From Alteribacter populi (lineage in GTDB: Bacteria; Bacillota; Bacilli; Bacillales; Salisediminibacteriaceae), in assembly GCF_002352765.1 (NCBI RefSeq), contig NZ_NISR01000004.1, forward strand, positions 1 to 56,958: a stretch of 56,958 nucleotides of DNA. Reading direction: 5' to 3'. Each line of letters starts with the position of its first letter. Within the stretch, counting starts at the first letter, position 1. A program made the translations under genes and the position numbers. This document shows, piece after piece, positions 35,164 through 43,214 of the stretch. The notes beneath the pieces were generated by a model that saw nothing but the letters and a program-made list of their open reading frames with translations, did not search any database and was not told the origin of the DNA.

Positions 35164-36534
35164 TTACTTTTTGTTGATCTTGCTCGCGTATTTCTCTTTA
35201 TTCGTCTGACGCTCCCGTGCAATGGCTAGAGCTTCACCTGGAACATCCTCTGTAATCGTAGACCCAGCAGCTACATAAGCGCCTGCCCCTACATTCACTG
35301 GTGCGATCAAATTGGAATTACAACCAATGAATGCGCCATCTTCAATTTTTGTAAGGTGCTTATTTTTCCCATCGTAATTGACAGTAATCGAACCACAACC
35401 TACATTCACTTCTGCCCCGATCTCCGCGTCTCCTAAATAACTAAGGTGTGACGCTTTACTTTTATTACCCATTTTCGTTTTCTTAACCTCAACAAAATTT
35501 CCGATCCGGACATCATCAGAAATGTCAGATTGCGGGCGAATGTGAGAAAATGGCCCGATCGAAACCCGCTTGCCGACTTGGCTGTTATGGACGACAGACT
35601 GTTTGACCGTTGTTTCATCGTTAATGGTGCTATTTTTCATTTCAGTATGAGGCCCGATAACACAATAGTTACCAATAGACGTTTCACCTTGCAGTACCAC
35701 GCCTGGATAAACAACTGTGTCTTTTCCAATTTTAACGTCACTTTCGATGTAAGTGGAATCTGAATCAATAAAACTAACACCATTTCTCATATGTTGTTCA
35801 TTTATTCGTTGCTGCATTTCTTTTTCTGCGCGACTTAATGCTACACGATCATTCACACCCATTGTTTCATTAAAGTCTGCAGTTTGATACGCCGCAATGG
35901 CTTCACCTTGTTTTTGCAAAATCTCAATCACGTCTGGTAAATAATATTCACCTTGAACATTATCATTATTAACGTGGGTTAATGCTTCAAATAAGGCTTC
36001 ATTATCAAAACAATACGTGGCTGTATTTATTTCTTGAACGTAACGTTCCTCAGTATTCGCGTCTTTGTGCTCGACAATTCGTTTAACGGCATCGTTTTCA
36101 TCTCTTATTACACGACCGTAACCTGTCGGGTCATCAGCTTTTGCAGTTAATACAGTGACCTTAGCACCTTGCGTTTCATGATATTCAAGCAGTGCATCAA
36201 TGGTATTTTGTGTAATGAGCGGTGTATCGCCGCACAACACAACGGTTGTTCCTTTTTCACCGGCAAGTAAAGCGTCTGCTTGCATGACGGCATGACCTGT
36301 CCCGAGTTGTTCCTCTTGCAAAACATACTCCACTTCTGTCCCTAGTCGTTCTTTAACAAGTTCTGCTCCATGTCCCGTCACGGCAATCGTTTTTTCAATG
36401 TTACAACCTTGCAGCTGATCAACCACATGTTGAACCATAGCTTTACCGCATACAGGATGCAGTACTTTATACAAATCAGACTTCATTCGTGTACCTTTAC
36501 CAGCGGCTAAAATGACCGCGAACCGTTTGCTCAT
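35164..36534 (-). CDS. glmU: Bifunctional GlmU, UDP-GlcNAc pyrophosphorylase
   Basis: Acetylates glucosamine-1-P and forms UDP-GlcNAc for cell wall synthesis. The 456 aa comprise an N-terminal uridyltransferase (MSKRFAVILAAGKGTRMKSD) and a C-terminal left-handed beta-helix acetyltransferase with hexapeptide repeats (KASHLSYLGDAEIGAEVNVG). Start ATG 36534 has TGGAGG upstream; the frame is open to 36561. Confidence 0.97.
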   Translation of the reverse strand: MSKRFAVILAAGKGTRMKSDLYKVLHPVCGKAMVQHVVDQLQGCNIEKTIAVTGHGAELVKERLGTEVEYVLQEEQLGTGHAVMQADALLAGEKGTTVVLCGDTPLITQNTIDALLEYHETQGAKVTVLTAKADDPTGYGRVIRDENDAVKRIVEHKDANTEERYVQEINTATYCFDNEALFEALTHVNNDNVQGEYYLPDVIEILQKQGEAIAAYQTADFNETMGVNDRVALSRAEKEMQQRINEQHMRNGVSFIDSDSTYIESDVKIGKDTVVYPGVVLQGETSIGNYCVIGPHTEMKNSTINDETTVKQSVVHNSQVGKRVSIGPFSHIRPQSDISDDVRIGNFVEVKKTKMGNKSKASHLSYLGDAEIGAEVNVGCGSITVNYDGKNKHLTKIEDGAFIGCNSNLIAPVNVGAGAYVAAGSTITEDVPGEALAIARERQTNKEKYASKINKK

Positions 36535-36710
36535 AAAATACCTCCAGGGTGCGTTTTCCACTAATGAATATATCTTAAAACTAGCGATATTTCAAGGAAG
36601 CTTGGTAGAATTTCAGACTTTCCATCATCTTCTAAATAAAGCAGCAACATTTTACGAACTGTTTCCTCATTTTACGTGTCCAATTTTTAGCTAACTTTAG
36701 AATCAACGTG

Positions 36711-36777
36711 AGGACTTGAGGAGCGACGTGACGATGAGATTCGCAGCCTATGATTCCCGCACTTTTGAACCTCCTCT
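36711..36777 (-). repeat. R3 dispersed repeat
   Basis: On the minus strand it starts AGAGGAGGTTCAAAAGTGCG, continues GGAATCATAGGCTGCGAATC and ends TCATCGTCACGTCGCTCC. The first 30 bases match the copy at 53396-53450 (AGAGGATGTTCAAATAGTCC, GGGAAAAATAGCTGC). It fills the gap between the spoVG terminator and glmU. Confidence 0.55.
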
Positions 36778-36787
36778 AAAATGAAAT

Positions 36788-36810
36788 AACCCGACCATTT
36801 TGGCCGGGTT
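36788..36810 (-). terminator. Intrinsic terminator after spoVG
   Basis: Stem AACCCGACCA / TGGCCGGGTT with a short loop, followed on the minus strand by ATTTCATTTT. Confidence 0.83.
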
Positions 36811-36816
36811 ACCAAA

Positions 36817-37107
36817 CTAGGAAGCACCTGCCTCCTCATATTCAACTTCTTCATTTCCAGCACGCTCATACTCAGTGAGAACCGCTGATTGAATCTTTTC
36901 TCTTGTACGAGAAGAGATCGGATGTGCGATGTCTCTAAATTCGCCGTCTGGAGTACGCTTGCTTGGCATTGCTACAAACATACCGTTATTGCCGTCGATT
37001 ACACGAATGTCATGAACAACAAATTCATCATCGATGGTAATAGATGCGATTGCCAGCATACGACCCTCCGTGTTCACACGGCGTAGTCTCACGTCTGTTA
37101 CTTCCAT
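36817..37107 (-). CDS. spoVG: RNA-binding regulator SpoVG
   Basis: A small RNA/DNA-binding protein affecting septation, cortex and, in other Firmicutes, virulence. It is 96-97 aa with the conserved MEVTDVRLRRVNTEGRMLAI start, DDEFVVHDIRVIDGNNGMF and AMPSKRTPDGEFRDIAHPI. ATG 37107 is used; the frame opens at GTG 37119. yabJ, which precedes spoVG in B. subtilis, is missing. Confidence 0.96.
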   Translation of the reverse strand: MEVTDVRLRRVNTEGRMLAIASITIDDEFVVHDIRVIDGNNGMFVAMPSKRTPDGEFRDIAHPISSRTREKIQSAVLTEYERAGNEEVEYEEAGAS

Positions 37108-37151
37108 ATCTGTCACCACCTTTTTCCATTTGATAGTTTCTTGATTAATAA

Positions 37152-37178
37152 ATTCAACATATGTAGGAAAATTCCTTC
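37152..37178 (-). promoter_or_regulatory. Sigma-H promoter of spoVG
   Basis: AAGGAATTT (to 37178) and TTGAAT (37152-37157) on the minus strand fit the sigma-H pattern (AGGAWWW, about 11-12 bp, GAAT). Just upstream, TTTTCTTAAGAAAA is a perfect AT-rich palindrome (37181-37194); AbrB binds AT-rich DNA at the corresponding place in B. subtilis. Confidence 0.7.
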
Positions 37179-37262
37179 TATTTTCTTAAGAAAATTATAA
37201 AACAAACTAATAGCGTAGGTGGTGGGGATCAGATTGTTTTTACCTGCTTCAATCTAAACTGA

Positions 37263-37303
37263 AAAAAGCCAAGCCCAATTCGAAAATGGTTCTTAGCTTT
37301 TTT
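37263..37303 (-). terminator. Terminator after purR
   Basis: Minus-strand AAAGCTAAGAACC pairs with TTGGGCTTGGCTTT (imperfect) and is followed by TTTCAG. It separates purR from spoVG, so spoVG is not in a purR-yabJ-spoVG operon here. Confidence 0.65.
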
Positions 37304-37325
37304 ACCGACTTAACGGAGATTATTG

Positions 37326-38138
37326 TTAAAAAATGTTACCGATTTCTACTTTAATGTTTTTACCTTTTTCATCAACCTGGGACAGCTTTGTTAATGAAAC
37401 ATAGTCCTCTACTAATGACTCTTCCTCATGAACAGCTTCTGTGAGAACTCCGATACCGGCTACGTTCGATTGAAACTCTTTTACGAGGTCCATCATGCCA
37501 CGAATCGTCCCTCCTGCTTTCATAAAGTCATCAATGATGAGAACGTTCGACTGTGGCTTTAGACTCCTTCTTGCTAGAGACATCGTTTGAATTCTTTTTT
37601 TCGAACCAGAAACGTAGTTGATACTGACTATTGAACCTTCCGTTATCCGATGCTCATGACGGACGATGCTTACCGGCACATTCAATTGGCCTGCCACAGA
37701 GTAGGCTAACGGGATCCCTTTTGTAGCCATCGTCATAACTGCGTCCACTTGAACATCACGGTAATGAGAGGCAAAAATCCTCCCTAATACATGAATAAGT
37801 GCCGGATCACCTATAATATCCATCATATATAAGTATCCACCAGGTAATACTCTTTCCGGGTCCTCTAGCCGTTCACAAAGCTTCGAAAGCGTTTCCTTAG
37901 CTTGGTCAGTATCAACAGCTGGAATAAAGATCACACCACCAGTTGCCCCTGCAGCTGTTTCCAACGTACCAATTTTTTTGGCTTCAAACATTTCTTTTAC
38001 AATCGTTAAATCCTCGCTAATGGATGACTTTGCCGATTGATACCGCTCTGAAAAATAAGTTAAAGGCACTTGCCGGTGAGGATTACCCATCAAATAATGG
38101 GTCATGTCCACCAGGCGGCCACTTCTACGATACTTCAT
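37326..38138 (-). CDS. purR: Purine operon repressor PurR
   Basis: PRPP-sensing repressor of purine genes. The 270-aa protein has an N-terminal winged-helix domain (about residues 1-75; MKYRRSGRLVDMTHYLMGNP) and a C-terminal PRTase-like domain with VLIIDDFMKAGGTIRGM that binds PRPP. Start ATG 38138 follows CGGAGG; the frame is open to 38177. A PurBox-like site lies in its own promoter. Confidence 0.95.
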   Translation of the reverse strand: MKYRRSGRLVDMTHYLMGNPHRQVPLTYFSERYQSAKSSISEDLTIVKEMFEAKKIGTLETAAGATGGVIFIPAVDTDQAKETLSKLCERLEDPERVLPGGYLYMMDIIGDPALIHVLGRIFASHYRDVQVDAVMTMATKGIPLAYSVAGQLNVPVSIVRHEHRITEGSIVSINYVSGSKKRIQTMSLARRSLKPQSNVLIIDDFMKAGGTIRGMMDLVKEFQSNVAGIGVLTEAVHEEESLVEDYVSLTKLSQVDEKGKNIKVEIGNIF

Positions 38139-38154
38139 CTTGTACCTCCGCACG

Positions 38155-38204
38155 AAAACCGAATATTTAAATATCAATATAACATTTTCATACGTATTTT
38201 ACAA
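38155..38204 (-). promoter_or_regulatory. purR promoter with PurBox-like site
   Basis: -35 TTGTAA (38199-38204), 17 bp, -10 TATATT (38176-38181) on the minus strand. Just downstream, the plus-strand AAAACCGAATATT (38155-38167) resembles the PurBox AWWWCCGAACWWT with one core mismatch, consistent with autoregulation as in B. subtilis. Only one box is visible. Confidence 0.6.
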
Positions 38205-38217
38205 ATCCAAGTATAAC

Positions 38218-39084
38218 TTATACCTTATGTCTTGATCCTAAAATCCGAACAACATGTACTTGGTCAACAAAACCCTTTAATCCATTGTATATCCGCTCAG
38301 CTCGGGATTGATTTTGAACGAGAGCGTACACTGTCGGGCCGCTTCCACTCATTAGTACACCGTCCGCGCCAAAGCTCCATATTCGTTCTTTTAAGTGGCG
38401 TACTTGTGGATATAAATGGAACGTTACTTCTTCCATCACATTTGCTAAGCCGTTACAGATCGTGTGAAAATCCCGGTTAAAAATCGCTTGGACAACTTTT
38501 CCCGTATCAGGGTGTTTCATCTCACTTAAGGTTAGCTTTTCATAAATATCCTTCGTCGATACACCTAAAGGAGGCTTTACTAACACTACCCAGCATGAAG
38601 GAGGAGAAGAAAGATGTTCGAGTTTTTCTCCTCTTCCTCTAGCAATAGCTGTTCCGCCATAAACACAGAATGGAACGTCTGAACCAATCTCCGCCCCTAA
38701 TTCAGCCAATGCATCAAGTGAGAGATTCAAGTTCCAAAGGTCGTTTAGGCCCCTTAACGTGGCAGCCGCATCAGTGCTTCCCCCTGCTAATCCTGCTGAA
38801 ACAGGGATATTTTTTTCAATAAAAATGTGCACACCGGTCTGAACTTTGAAACGATCTTTCAACAATTTCGCAGCTTGATAAGCGAGATTCTGGTCATTAC
38901 TTGGAACAAAGCCTTTATCCACTTCAATAAAGATCTTATTATCATCTTTCAAAGTTAAGTGAATTCTGTCTGCCAAATCAACCGTCGTCATAATCATTTC
39001 TACTTCATGATAGCCATCCTGCCGCTTATGTAGGACATCTAATGTCAAATTTATCTTTGCTGGCGCTTTAATAATCCGTTCCAC
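38218..39084 (-). CDS. ispE: 4-diphosphocytidyl-2-C-methylerythritol kinase
   Basis: GHMP kinase of the MEP isoprenoid pathway. The protein is about 288 aa, with KAPAKINLTLDVL at the N-terminus and the ATP-binding PVSAGLAGGSTDAAATL in the middle. I prefer GTG 39084 (AGGTGG 5 bases upstream; product MERIIKAPAKINL) over GTG 39093, because the first overlaps the ribosome binding site. Confidence 0.94.
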   Translation of the reverse strand: MERIIKAPAKINLTLDVLHKRQDGYHEVEMIMTTVDLADRIHLTLKDDNKIFIEVDKGFVPSNDQNLAYQAAKLLKDRFKVQTGVHIFIEKNIPVSAGLAGGSTDAAATLRGLNDLWNLNLSLDALAELGAEIGSDVPFCVYGGTAIARGRGEKLEHLSSPPSCWVVLVKPPLGVSTKDIYEKLTLSEMKHPDTGKVVQAIFNRDFHTICNGLANVMEEVTFHLYPQVRHLKERIWSFGADGVLMSGSGPTVYALVQNQSRAERIYNGLKGFVDQVHVVRILGSRHKV

Positions 39085-39239
39085 CTTATCCACCTACTTT
39101 TATTTAACCGTACTTACTGCTTTCGTTATTTTACCATTAGTTTATGAGTGGTACCAGTTTGGGCGAGGTAAAAGTATAACGAGCTGTCGTATCTTCATTG
39201 GCTCCTATTTACCACTCACTTTTAGACCAGACGATAAAG

Positions 39240-39263
39240 AAGCCGAAGTGAATAACTCCGGCT
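39240..39263 (-). terminator. Possible terminator after sspF
   Basis: Stem GCCGAAGT / ACTCCGGC with one mismatch and a 5-base loop. On the minus strand it is followed by TTCTTTATCG, a weak U-run. Confidence 0.6.
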
Positions 39264-39283
39264 CCTCGTCGCTGCAATGATTT

Positions 39284-39475
39284 TTATTGTTTGTGTTGGT
39301 TTTGCCTAGCAAGCTGCTGTTCAGCAAGCTCCACAGCACGCTTTACCATGTTTCCAGCATCTCGTGAGCGAATGCCGCCCCATCCTTCACGTTGAACAGT
39401 GTCATAAAAGCCGAGCTCTTTTGCCAGCTCTTCTTTCAGTGATTCTGACATAACCCCTCGTCTTCTTCTGCCCAT
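39284..39475 (-). CDS. sspF: Small acid-soluble spore protein SspF
   Basis: Alpha/beta-type SASP relative that coats spore DNA. The protein is 63 aa: MGRRRRGVMSESLKEELAKE, LGFYDTVQREGWGGIRSRDA, GNMVKRAVELAEQQLA. The GWGGIRSRDAGNMVKRA part is the family core. Start ATG 39475 with GAGGGAG upstream. A sigma-G-like promoter precedes it. Confidence 0.95.
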   Translation of the reverse strand: MGRRRRGVMSESLKEELAKELGFYDTVQREGWGGIRSRDAGNMVKRAVELAEQQLARQNQHKQ

Positions 39476-39509
39476 CGGCAACACTCCCTCTCCATTGCTG
39501 CGACATTTT

Positions 39510-39538
39510 TATCATGCCCAGAAAAAGAGACGCTATCG
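39510..39538 (-). promoter_or_regulatory. Probable sigma-G promoter of sspF
   Basis: Minus strand CATGATA (39510-39516) matches the sigma-G -10 (CATnnTA). CGATA (39534-39538) lies 17 bp upstream as a partial -35. sspF is a forespore gene in B. subtilis. Confidence 0.6.
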
Positions 39539-39609
39539 CTTTTCGACGACATGCAAATGTTCTGTCCGATAAAATGTGCTTTTCACTTTTAATCGGGCAA
39601 GTTATTTGA

Positions 39610-39668
39610 CACGAGACGATGGCGCCAGGAGCTAGACATCGAAACGTGGATTTTTATACTTAACTGAA
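39610..39668 (+). repeat. R1 dispersed repeat
   Basis: Plus strand: GATGGCGCCAGGAGCTAGAC, ATCGAAACGTGGATTTTTAT, ACTTAACTGAA. Shares GGCGCC...GAGCTAGACATCGAAACGTnGATTTTTAT with the copies at 21914, 53817 and 17108. It lies next to the R4 palindromic element in the gene-free sspF-veg gap. Confidence 0.65.
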
Positions 39669-39701
39669 TCACTATCATCACTACTTCAAAATTTCAGCTC
39701 C

Positions 39702-39819
39702 GTTGGCCTGCATCTGCTCGCTTTCCGCGGGCGAACCGCCAAGCCTCCTCGGGGAAAACCGCCCTGCGCGGTCTTGGCTGACACGTTTTTCCGCAGGAGT
39801 CTCGCAGGTTTCGGCCAAC
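39702..39819. repeat. R4 palindromic intergenic element
   Basis: A 118-bp, GC-rich element with nested inverted repeats. The outer arms are GTTGGCC (39702-39708) and GGCCAAC (39813-39819), and the inner arms GCCAAG (39738-39743) and CTTGGC (39773-39778). Inside are CTTTCCGCGGGCGAACCGCC and, on the other strand, GAGACTCCTGCGGAAAAACG. The composition is far richer in G+C than the flanks. The open frame across it on the minus strand is most likely non-coding. Confidence 0.7.
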
Positions 39820-39992
39820 TACGTAGGGTGCTAAATAGACGGTTTCCTCCCATTTCATTTCGTTTGATCACTCACAAAATTCGACATTTGGGGAGGGGCT
39901 TCTTTTTTCATGTCTTAGAACCGTTGAGATGCCTGGGCTCAGAATTATGAAATTCATTCAACTTTAAATAAAAAACGATTATCCAAAAAAGA

Positions 39993-40014
39993 ACCTAAGA
40001 TTAATTCCTTAGGT
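39993..40014 (-). terminator. Intrinsic terminator after veg
   Basis: Stem ACCTAAG / CTTAGGT around an AT-rich loop, flanked by TTTTTT on the minus strand and GTTTTTTTG on the plus strand, so it could act in both directions. Confidence 0.7.
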
Positions 40015-40066
40015 GTTTTTTTGAATAATCGCGTGGTGGTGAGCCTTTTAGAAAAGGCTTCGTCTT

Positions 40067-40327
40067 TTAAACAGATTCAGTTGTAGTTTCTTCTTCTGGA
40101 AGAGAGAGTTGGACTGTGTCAGTTAGTACATCTGTATAGCTATAAGATACACGTTCAAAAGCATTAGCATCCTGGTCCAGCTTAATGATAAACACTGCAG
40201 GATAAGTTCCCTCTAAAAGACCGGAACGTTCGACCGTTTTCCTTCTTCCGCCATTTGCTTTAATCGTAACTCGTTTCCCGACATTTGCATCTAATGTACG
40301 TTTAATTTCAATCAGCGTTTTTCCCAT
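40067..40327 (-). CDS. veg: Veg protein
   Basis: An 86-aa small protein identical in length to B. subtilis Veg and starting MGKTLIEIKRTLDANVGKRV. It is highly expressed in growing cells and reported to stimulate biofilm genes in B. subtilis; the molecular function is unclear. It is transcribed from two tandem sigma-A promoters. Confidence 0.95.
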   Translation of the reverse strand: MGKTLIEIKRTLDANVGKRVTIKANGGRRKTVERSGLLEGTYPAVFIIKLDQDANAFERVSYSYTDVLTDTVQLSLPEEETTTESV

Positions 40328-40348
40328 TCACTACACCTCACTGTATAT

Positions 40349-40377
40349 ACAATAACACCATTCGACAATTTTGTCAA
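40349..40377 (-). promoter_or_regulatory. veg promoter, proximal
   Basis: TTGACA (40372-40377), 17 bp, TATTGT (40349-40354) on the minus strand, about 20 bp upstream of the veg start codon. Confidence 0.7.
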
Positions 40378-40393
40378 ATTAAATAAAATTTAA

Positions 40394-40422
40394 ATTATAA
40401 CAATGCTCATGGTGTATGTCAA
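40394..40422 (-). promoter_or_regulatory. veg promoter, distal, perfect consensus
   Basis: TTGACA (40417-40422), 17 bp, TATAAT (40394-40399) on the minus strand. The veg region of B. subtilis also has two tandem vegetative promoters. Confidence 0.8.
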
Positions 40423-40430
40423 TATAATAT

Positions 40431-40635
40431 TTTCCAGGGGCTCACTCCTTTATTTTCAGTCCGGGTTCTGCCCTGGAAATGTTATTAACATAAGTTTGTG
40501 CATAACTGCTCATTTTTATGTAAACCCGTTTACTCCTTCATATAATCAATAGCGGGACGCAAATGATGTTTTTCTTCTCTGCGATCATTCGAGCCTGAAA
40601 AACTCAGAGATTTTATCCTTTCCATACTCTTAAAA
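40431..40635. other. Non-coding gap yabG-veg with long-range inverted repeat
   Basis: No gene is visible in the roughly 200 bp between the distal veg promoter and the yabG terminator. It contains TTTCCAGGGGC near 40434 and GCCCTGGAAAT near 40470, able to form a stem with a loop of about 25 bases. Confidence 0.45.
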
Positions 40636-40682
40636 AGAGGTCGCCGCAATAGGTTAAATAGTAACCTATTGCGGCGACCTCT
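40636..40682 (-). terminator. Long perfect-stem terminator after yabG
   Basis: A perfect 21-bp inverted repeat (40636-40656 and 40662-40682; begins AGAGGTCGCCGCAATAGG) with a 5-base loop, followed on the minus strand by TTTTTAAG. It starts 7 bases after the yabG stop. Confidence 0.9.
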
Positions 40683-40688
40683 CCATTA

Positions 40689-41561
40689 TTACTCTTCAAT
40701 TTCTTCCTGTTCCACTGGAATTCCTCGTCTTAAAGTTCCTCTACTTTCAATCCCCCCGAGGCCCTTTTCCCCTGCTAAGGTGTGTTTCAACACATCCCAA
40801 AGCGCTACTCGCTCCATAAAAGGAGTGAGACTTACTTTTGCAACGAGATAGACAGGGTCAAGGGCATGAATGTTAATTCTTTCAGGCGAGCTTGCAAAAT
40901 TTGCACCAGCACGCAATATCGATTGAAAATAAGATTGACATGCCCCTGCAAATATTGCCAAGTGGTCCATGTAGGGAACAATTTTTCGAGCCTCTTTTAC
41001 AGTATCTACAAAGTATTTTGAATTACGATAGGCTTTCATTTCATTTTTGTGACCTTTATTTTTCATATACGCGTCGTGCCCTGTGACGACTAAAACTTCT
41101 GGACGAACCATCTCAATTAGGGAAGCAACTTGAAGCGGCATTTCTTTCTCAGGAAGATGGACCCCGTACACAGGAACGCCAAGTCGATCGTAAACAGCTG
41201 TACATTTTTTTAAGTAAACCGGATCACCATCAATATGAAGGATTCTGCCAGGCAGTTCAAAAAAGGATTGCTTTTCCGTGTATCCTGACGTAATTTCATA
41301 CTCTGATTGTTCACGATTGAGCTTTCGGTCTTGACGAAATAACTGGTAGCAGCTTTCTTCTTTCTCTTTAAATTTTTTCTGATGTTTTTTTCGTTCCGAC
41401 TCTTCTAAAACGACAAGGTCATCGATGGGAGCATCTGCTATTAGGCGCATTTCTTCTCCACGAAGCTCAGCGACCTTTCCCTCCAGTGAAACAACTCGAA
41501 AAAGAATATCACATTGATACGATGTCCTCCCTACGATCTGGCCTTCCTTTATCACTGACAT
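40689..41561 (-). CDS. yabG: Sporulation-specific protease YabG
   Basis: Mother-cell protease that trims spore coat proteins. The 290-aa peptidase U57 family protein has LHIDGDPVYLKKC, PEVLVVTGHDAY and FAGACQSYFQSILRAGANFA. The last segment, with a Cys, is strongly conserved in the family. A good sigma-K promoter lies just upstream, as known for B. subtilis yabG. Confidence 0.95.
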   Translation of the reverse strand: MSVIKEGQIVGRTSYQCDILFRVVSLEGKVAELRGEEMRLIADAPIDDLVVLEESERKKHQKKFKEKEESCYQLFRQDRKLNREQSEYEITSGYTEKQSFFELPGRILHIDGDPVYLKKCTAVYDRLGVPVYGVHLPEKEMPLQVASLIEMVRPEVLVVTGHDAYMKNKGHKNEMKAYRNSKYFVDTVKEARKIVPYMDHLAIFAGACQSYFQSILRAGANFASSPERINIHALDPVYLVAKVSLTPFMERVALWDVLKHTLAGEKGLGGIESRGTLRRGIPVEQEEIEE

Positions 41562-41583
41562 GACAAACGCCTCCTCACACGAT

Positions 41584-41610
41584 AAACTATGCGAGGGAAG
41601 GCGTATCAGT
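41584..41610 (-). promoter_or_regulatory. Sigma-K promoter of yabG
   Basis: Minus strand GCAC (AC at 41609-41610), 17 bp, CATAGTTT (41584-41591). This fits sigma-K (AC, N16-17, CATAnnnT). It lies about 25 bp upstream of the ATG. Confidence 0.75.
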
Positions 41611-41623
41611 GCCGATGTTCATG

Positions 41624-42514
41624 TTATTTCCCAAGTTCACGACCGTATTTCATTACAAAAATGTCACTCAATCGAGCAAATTCCTCCATAGACAACGATT
41701 CTCCACGTCGTTTTGGATCAATTCCAGCTTCTAAACACTTCTCTTCAACATTTGTCTTCTCTTTTTTCGCATTAAAGTGTTGAACTAGGTTGTTAAGTAA
41801 CGTCTTTCTCCGCTGAGTAAAAGCTGCCCTCACCATTTCAAAGAAAAAAGCTTCATCTTTCACTTCAACGGGTGGGGCTGACCTCAGTGATAAACGTAAA
41901 ACCGCAGAGTCAACATTCGGTTGAGGAACAAAAACCGTCTTCGGCACTGTTAACACCGTCTCGGCCACAGCGTAGTACTGACAGGCGATCGATAACGAAC
42001 CGTAATCCTTTGATCCCGGTTTGGCTGCAATTCGTTCGGCTACTTCTTTTTGAATCATCACAACAATCGCTCTTAACGGAAGCTTTTCTTCAAGAAGCTT
42101 CATCAAAATCGGAGTGGTTACGTAATAAGGCAAGTTCGCAACAACAACTAAGTCCTCTTCTTTTTCAAAGCGTTCGGAGATCATTTCGTGCAAGTCCGCT
42201 TTAAGTACATCTTGATGAATGACGTTCACATGATGGTAATCAGCAAGTGTGTCACTTAATATCGGAAGCAACCGTTGATCAATTTCTAATGCAGTTACTG
42301 ATTTAGCCCGTTTTGCAAGCTGTTCTGTCAATGCACCGATTCCAGGGCCTACTTCGATTGCGGCTGTCTCCTCTGTAACATTTGCTGCATCTACAATCTT
42401 CCGGAGAACATTCGTATCAATAAGAAAGTTCTGTCCCAAACTTTTCTTAAAAGAAAACCCATGCGCTTGTAGGATGTCTTTCGTCCGCTTTGGTGTTGCA
42501 ATATCTTTGTTCAT
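41624..42514 (-). CDS. rsmA: 16S rRNA dimethyladenosine transferase RsmA (KsgA)
   Basis: Dimethylates two adjacent adenines near the 3' end of 16S rRNA. The 296-aa Rossmann methyltransferase has the SAM motif EVGPGIGALTEQLA, the catalytic NLPYYVTTPIL motif and the C-terminal helical domain. It starts 3 bp after rnmV, so it is co-transcribed. Confidence 0.97.
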   Translation of the reverse strand: MNKDIATPKRTKDILQAHGFSFKKSLGQNFLIDTNVLRKIVDAANVTEETAAIEVGPGIGALTEQLAKRAKSVTALEIDQRLLPILSDTLADYHHVNVIHQDVLKADLHEMISERFEKEEDLVVVANLPYYVTTPILMKLLEEKLPLRAIVVMIQKEVAERIAAKPGSKDYGSLSIACQYYAVAETVLTVPKTVFVPQPNVDSAVLRLSLRSAPPVEVKDEAFFFEMVRAAFTQRRKTLLNNLVQHFNAKKEKTNVEEKCLEAGIDPKRRGESLSMEEFARLSDIFVMKYGRELGK

Positions 42515-42517
42515 AAG

Positions 42518-43072
42518 TCACTCTTCTTTCCTTGTAATGGATTCTAAGGCCTCAATAAACTCTGCCTTGGAAATCCGAAATTGAATTAATCGCTTATGGA
42601 GTTGCTTGCCGTTTGCATACCCGATTTTTAAATACTGACCGATTGCTTCTCTTCGCTGTTTCGAATCAGGTCCTGCAATCAGGCCTGCATATAGCAGATC
42701 ATCCTTTGATATTTCTTCCCTAGCTTCCATACCTGGTGTCCGGATATTTCCAAGAGCAAGGATGAGATCTTCATTTGAGGCATGCTCCACGCCAATTTTT
42801 CCTTTTTTTCGATCAATCGCTTGTTCTCTTGGTAAAAAGGCATGCTTGCACCCTGGGACAGCACGATCAATCGTTTTACGGATCTTCTCTCCCGGGTAGT
42901 CAGGGTCTGTAAAAATAATCACGCCGCGCCTTTCTAAAGCAAGCCGCACTTTATTTAACGTTTCTTCATTCACAGCTGAACCATTCGTTTCAATCGTATC
43001 GCAATCAGCAATCCGGTGTAACGCTTTTGTGTCTTCTTTACCTTCAACGACAATAATCTCATTTATTTTCAC
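42518..43072 (-). CDS. rnmV: Ribonuclease M5
   Basis: Matures 5S rRNA precursor. The 184-aa protein has an N-terminal TOPRIM domain: EIIVVEGKEDTKAL (catalytic Glu) and IIFTDPDYPGEKIR (DxD-type metal site). Start GTG 43072 follows CGGAGG by a few bases; the frame is open to 43138. It precedes rsmA as in B. subtilis. Confidence 0.94.
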   Translation of the reverse strand: MKINEIIVVEGKEDTKALHRIADCDTIETNGSAVNEETLNKVRLALERRGVIIFTDPDYPGEKIRKTIDRAVPGCKHAFLPREQAIDRKKGKIGVEHASNEDLILALGNIRTPGMEAREEISKDDLLYAGLIAGPDSKQRREAIGQYLKIGYANGKQLHKRLIQFRISKAEFIEALESITRKEE

Positions 43073-43214
43073 ACGATACCTCCGTACCCATTCATTATCC
43101 ATTCTCCGTGCCCTCAAATGGAATTCATAAAAAGGCACAGAGAGATCTCTGTGCCTGAATTATATCATTTTTTGGTTTTATCTTGGCTCTTTCCTCACGT
43201 TTTCGACAACAGCC

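Noticed and set aside
39686..39871. 61-codon open frame on the minus strand between sspF and veg
   Set aside because: It lies entirely across the palindromic R4 element and its flank, has no ribosome binding site and is rich in Arg/Pro/Ala as expected from GC-rich repeat DNA.
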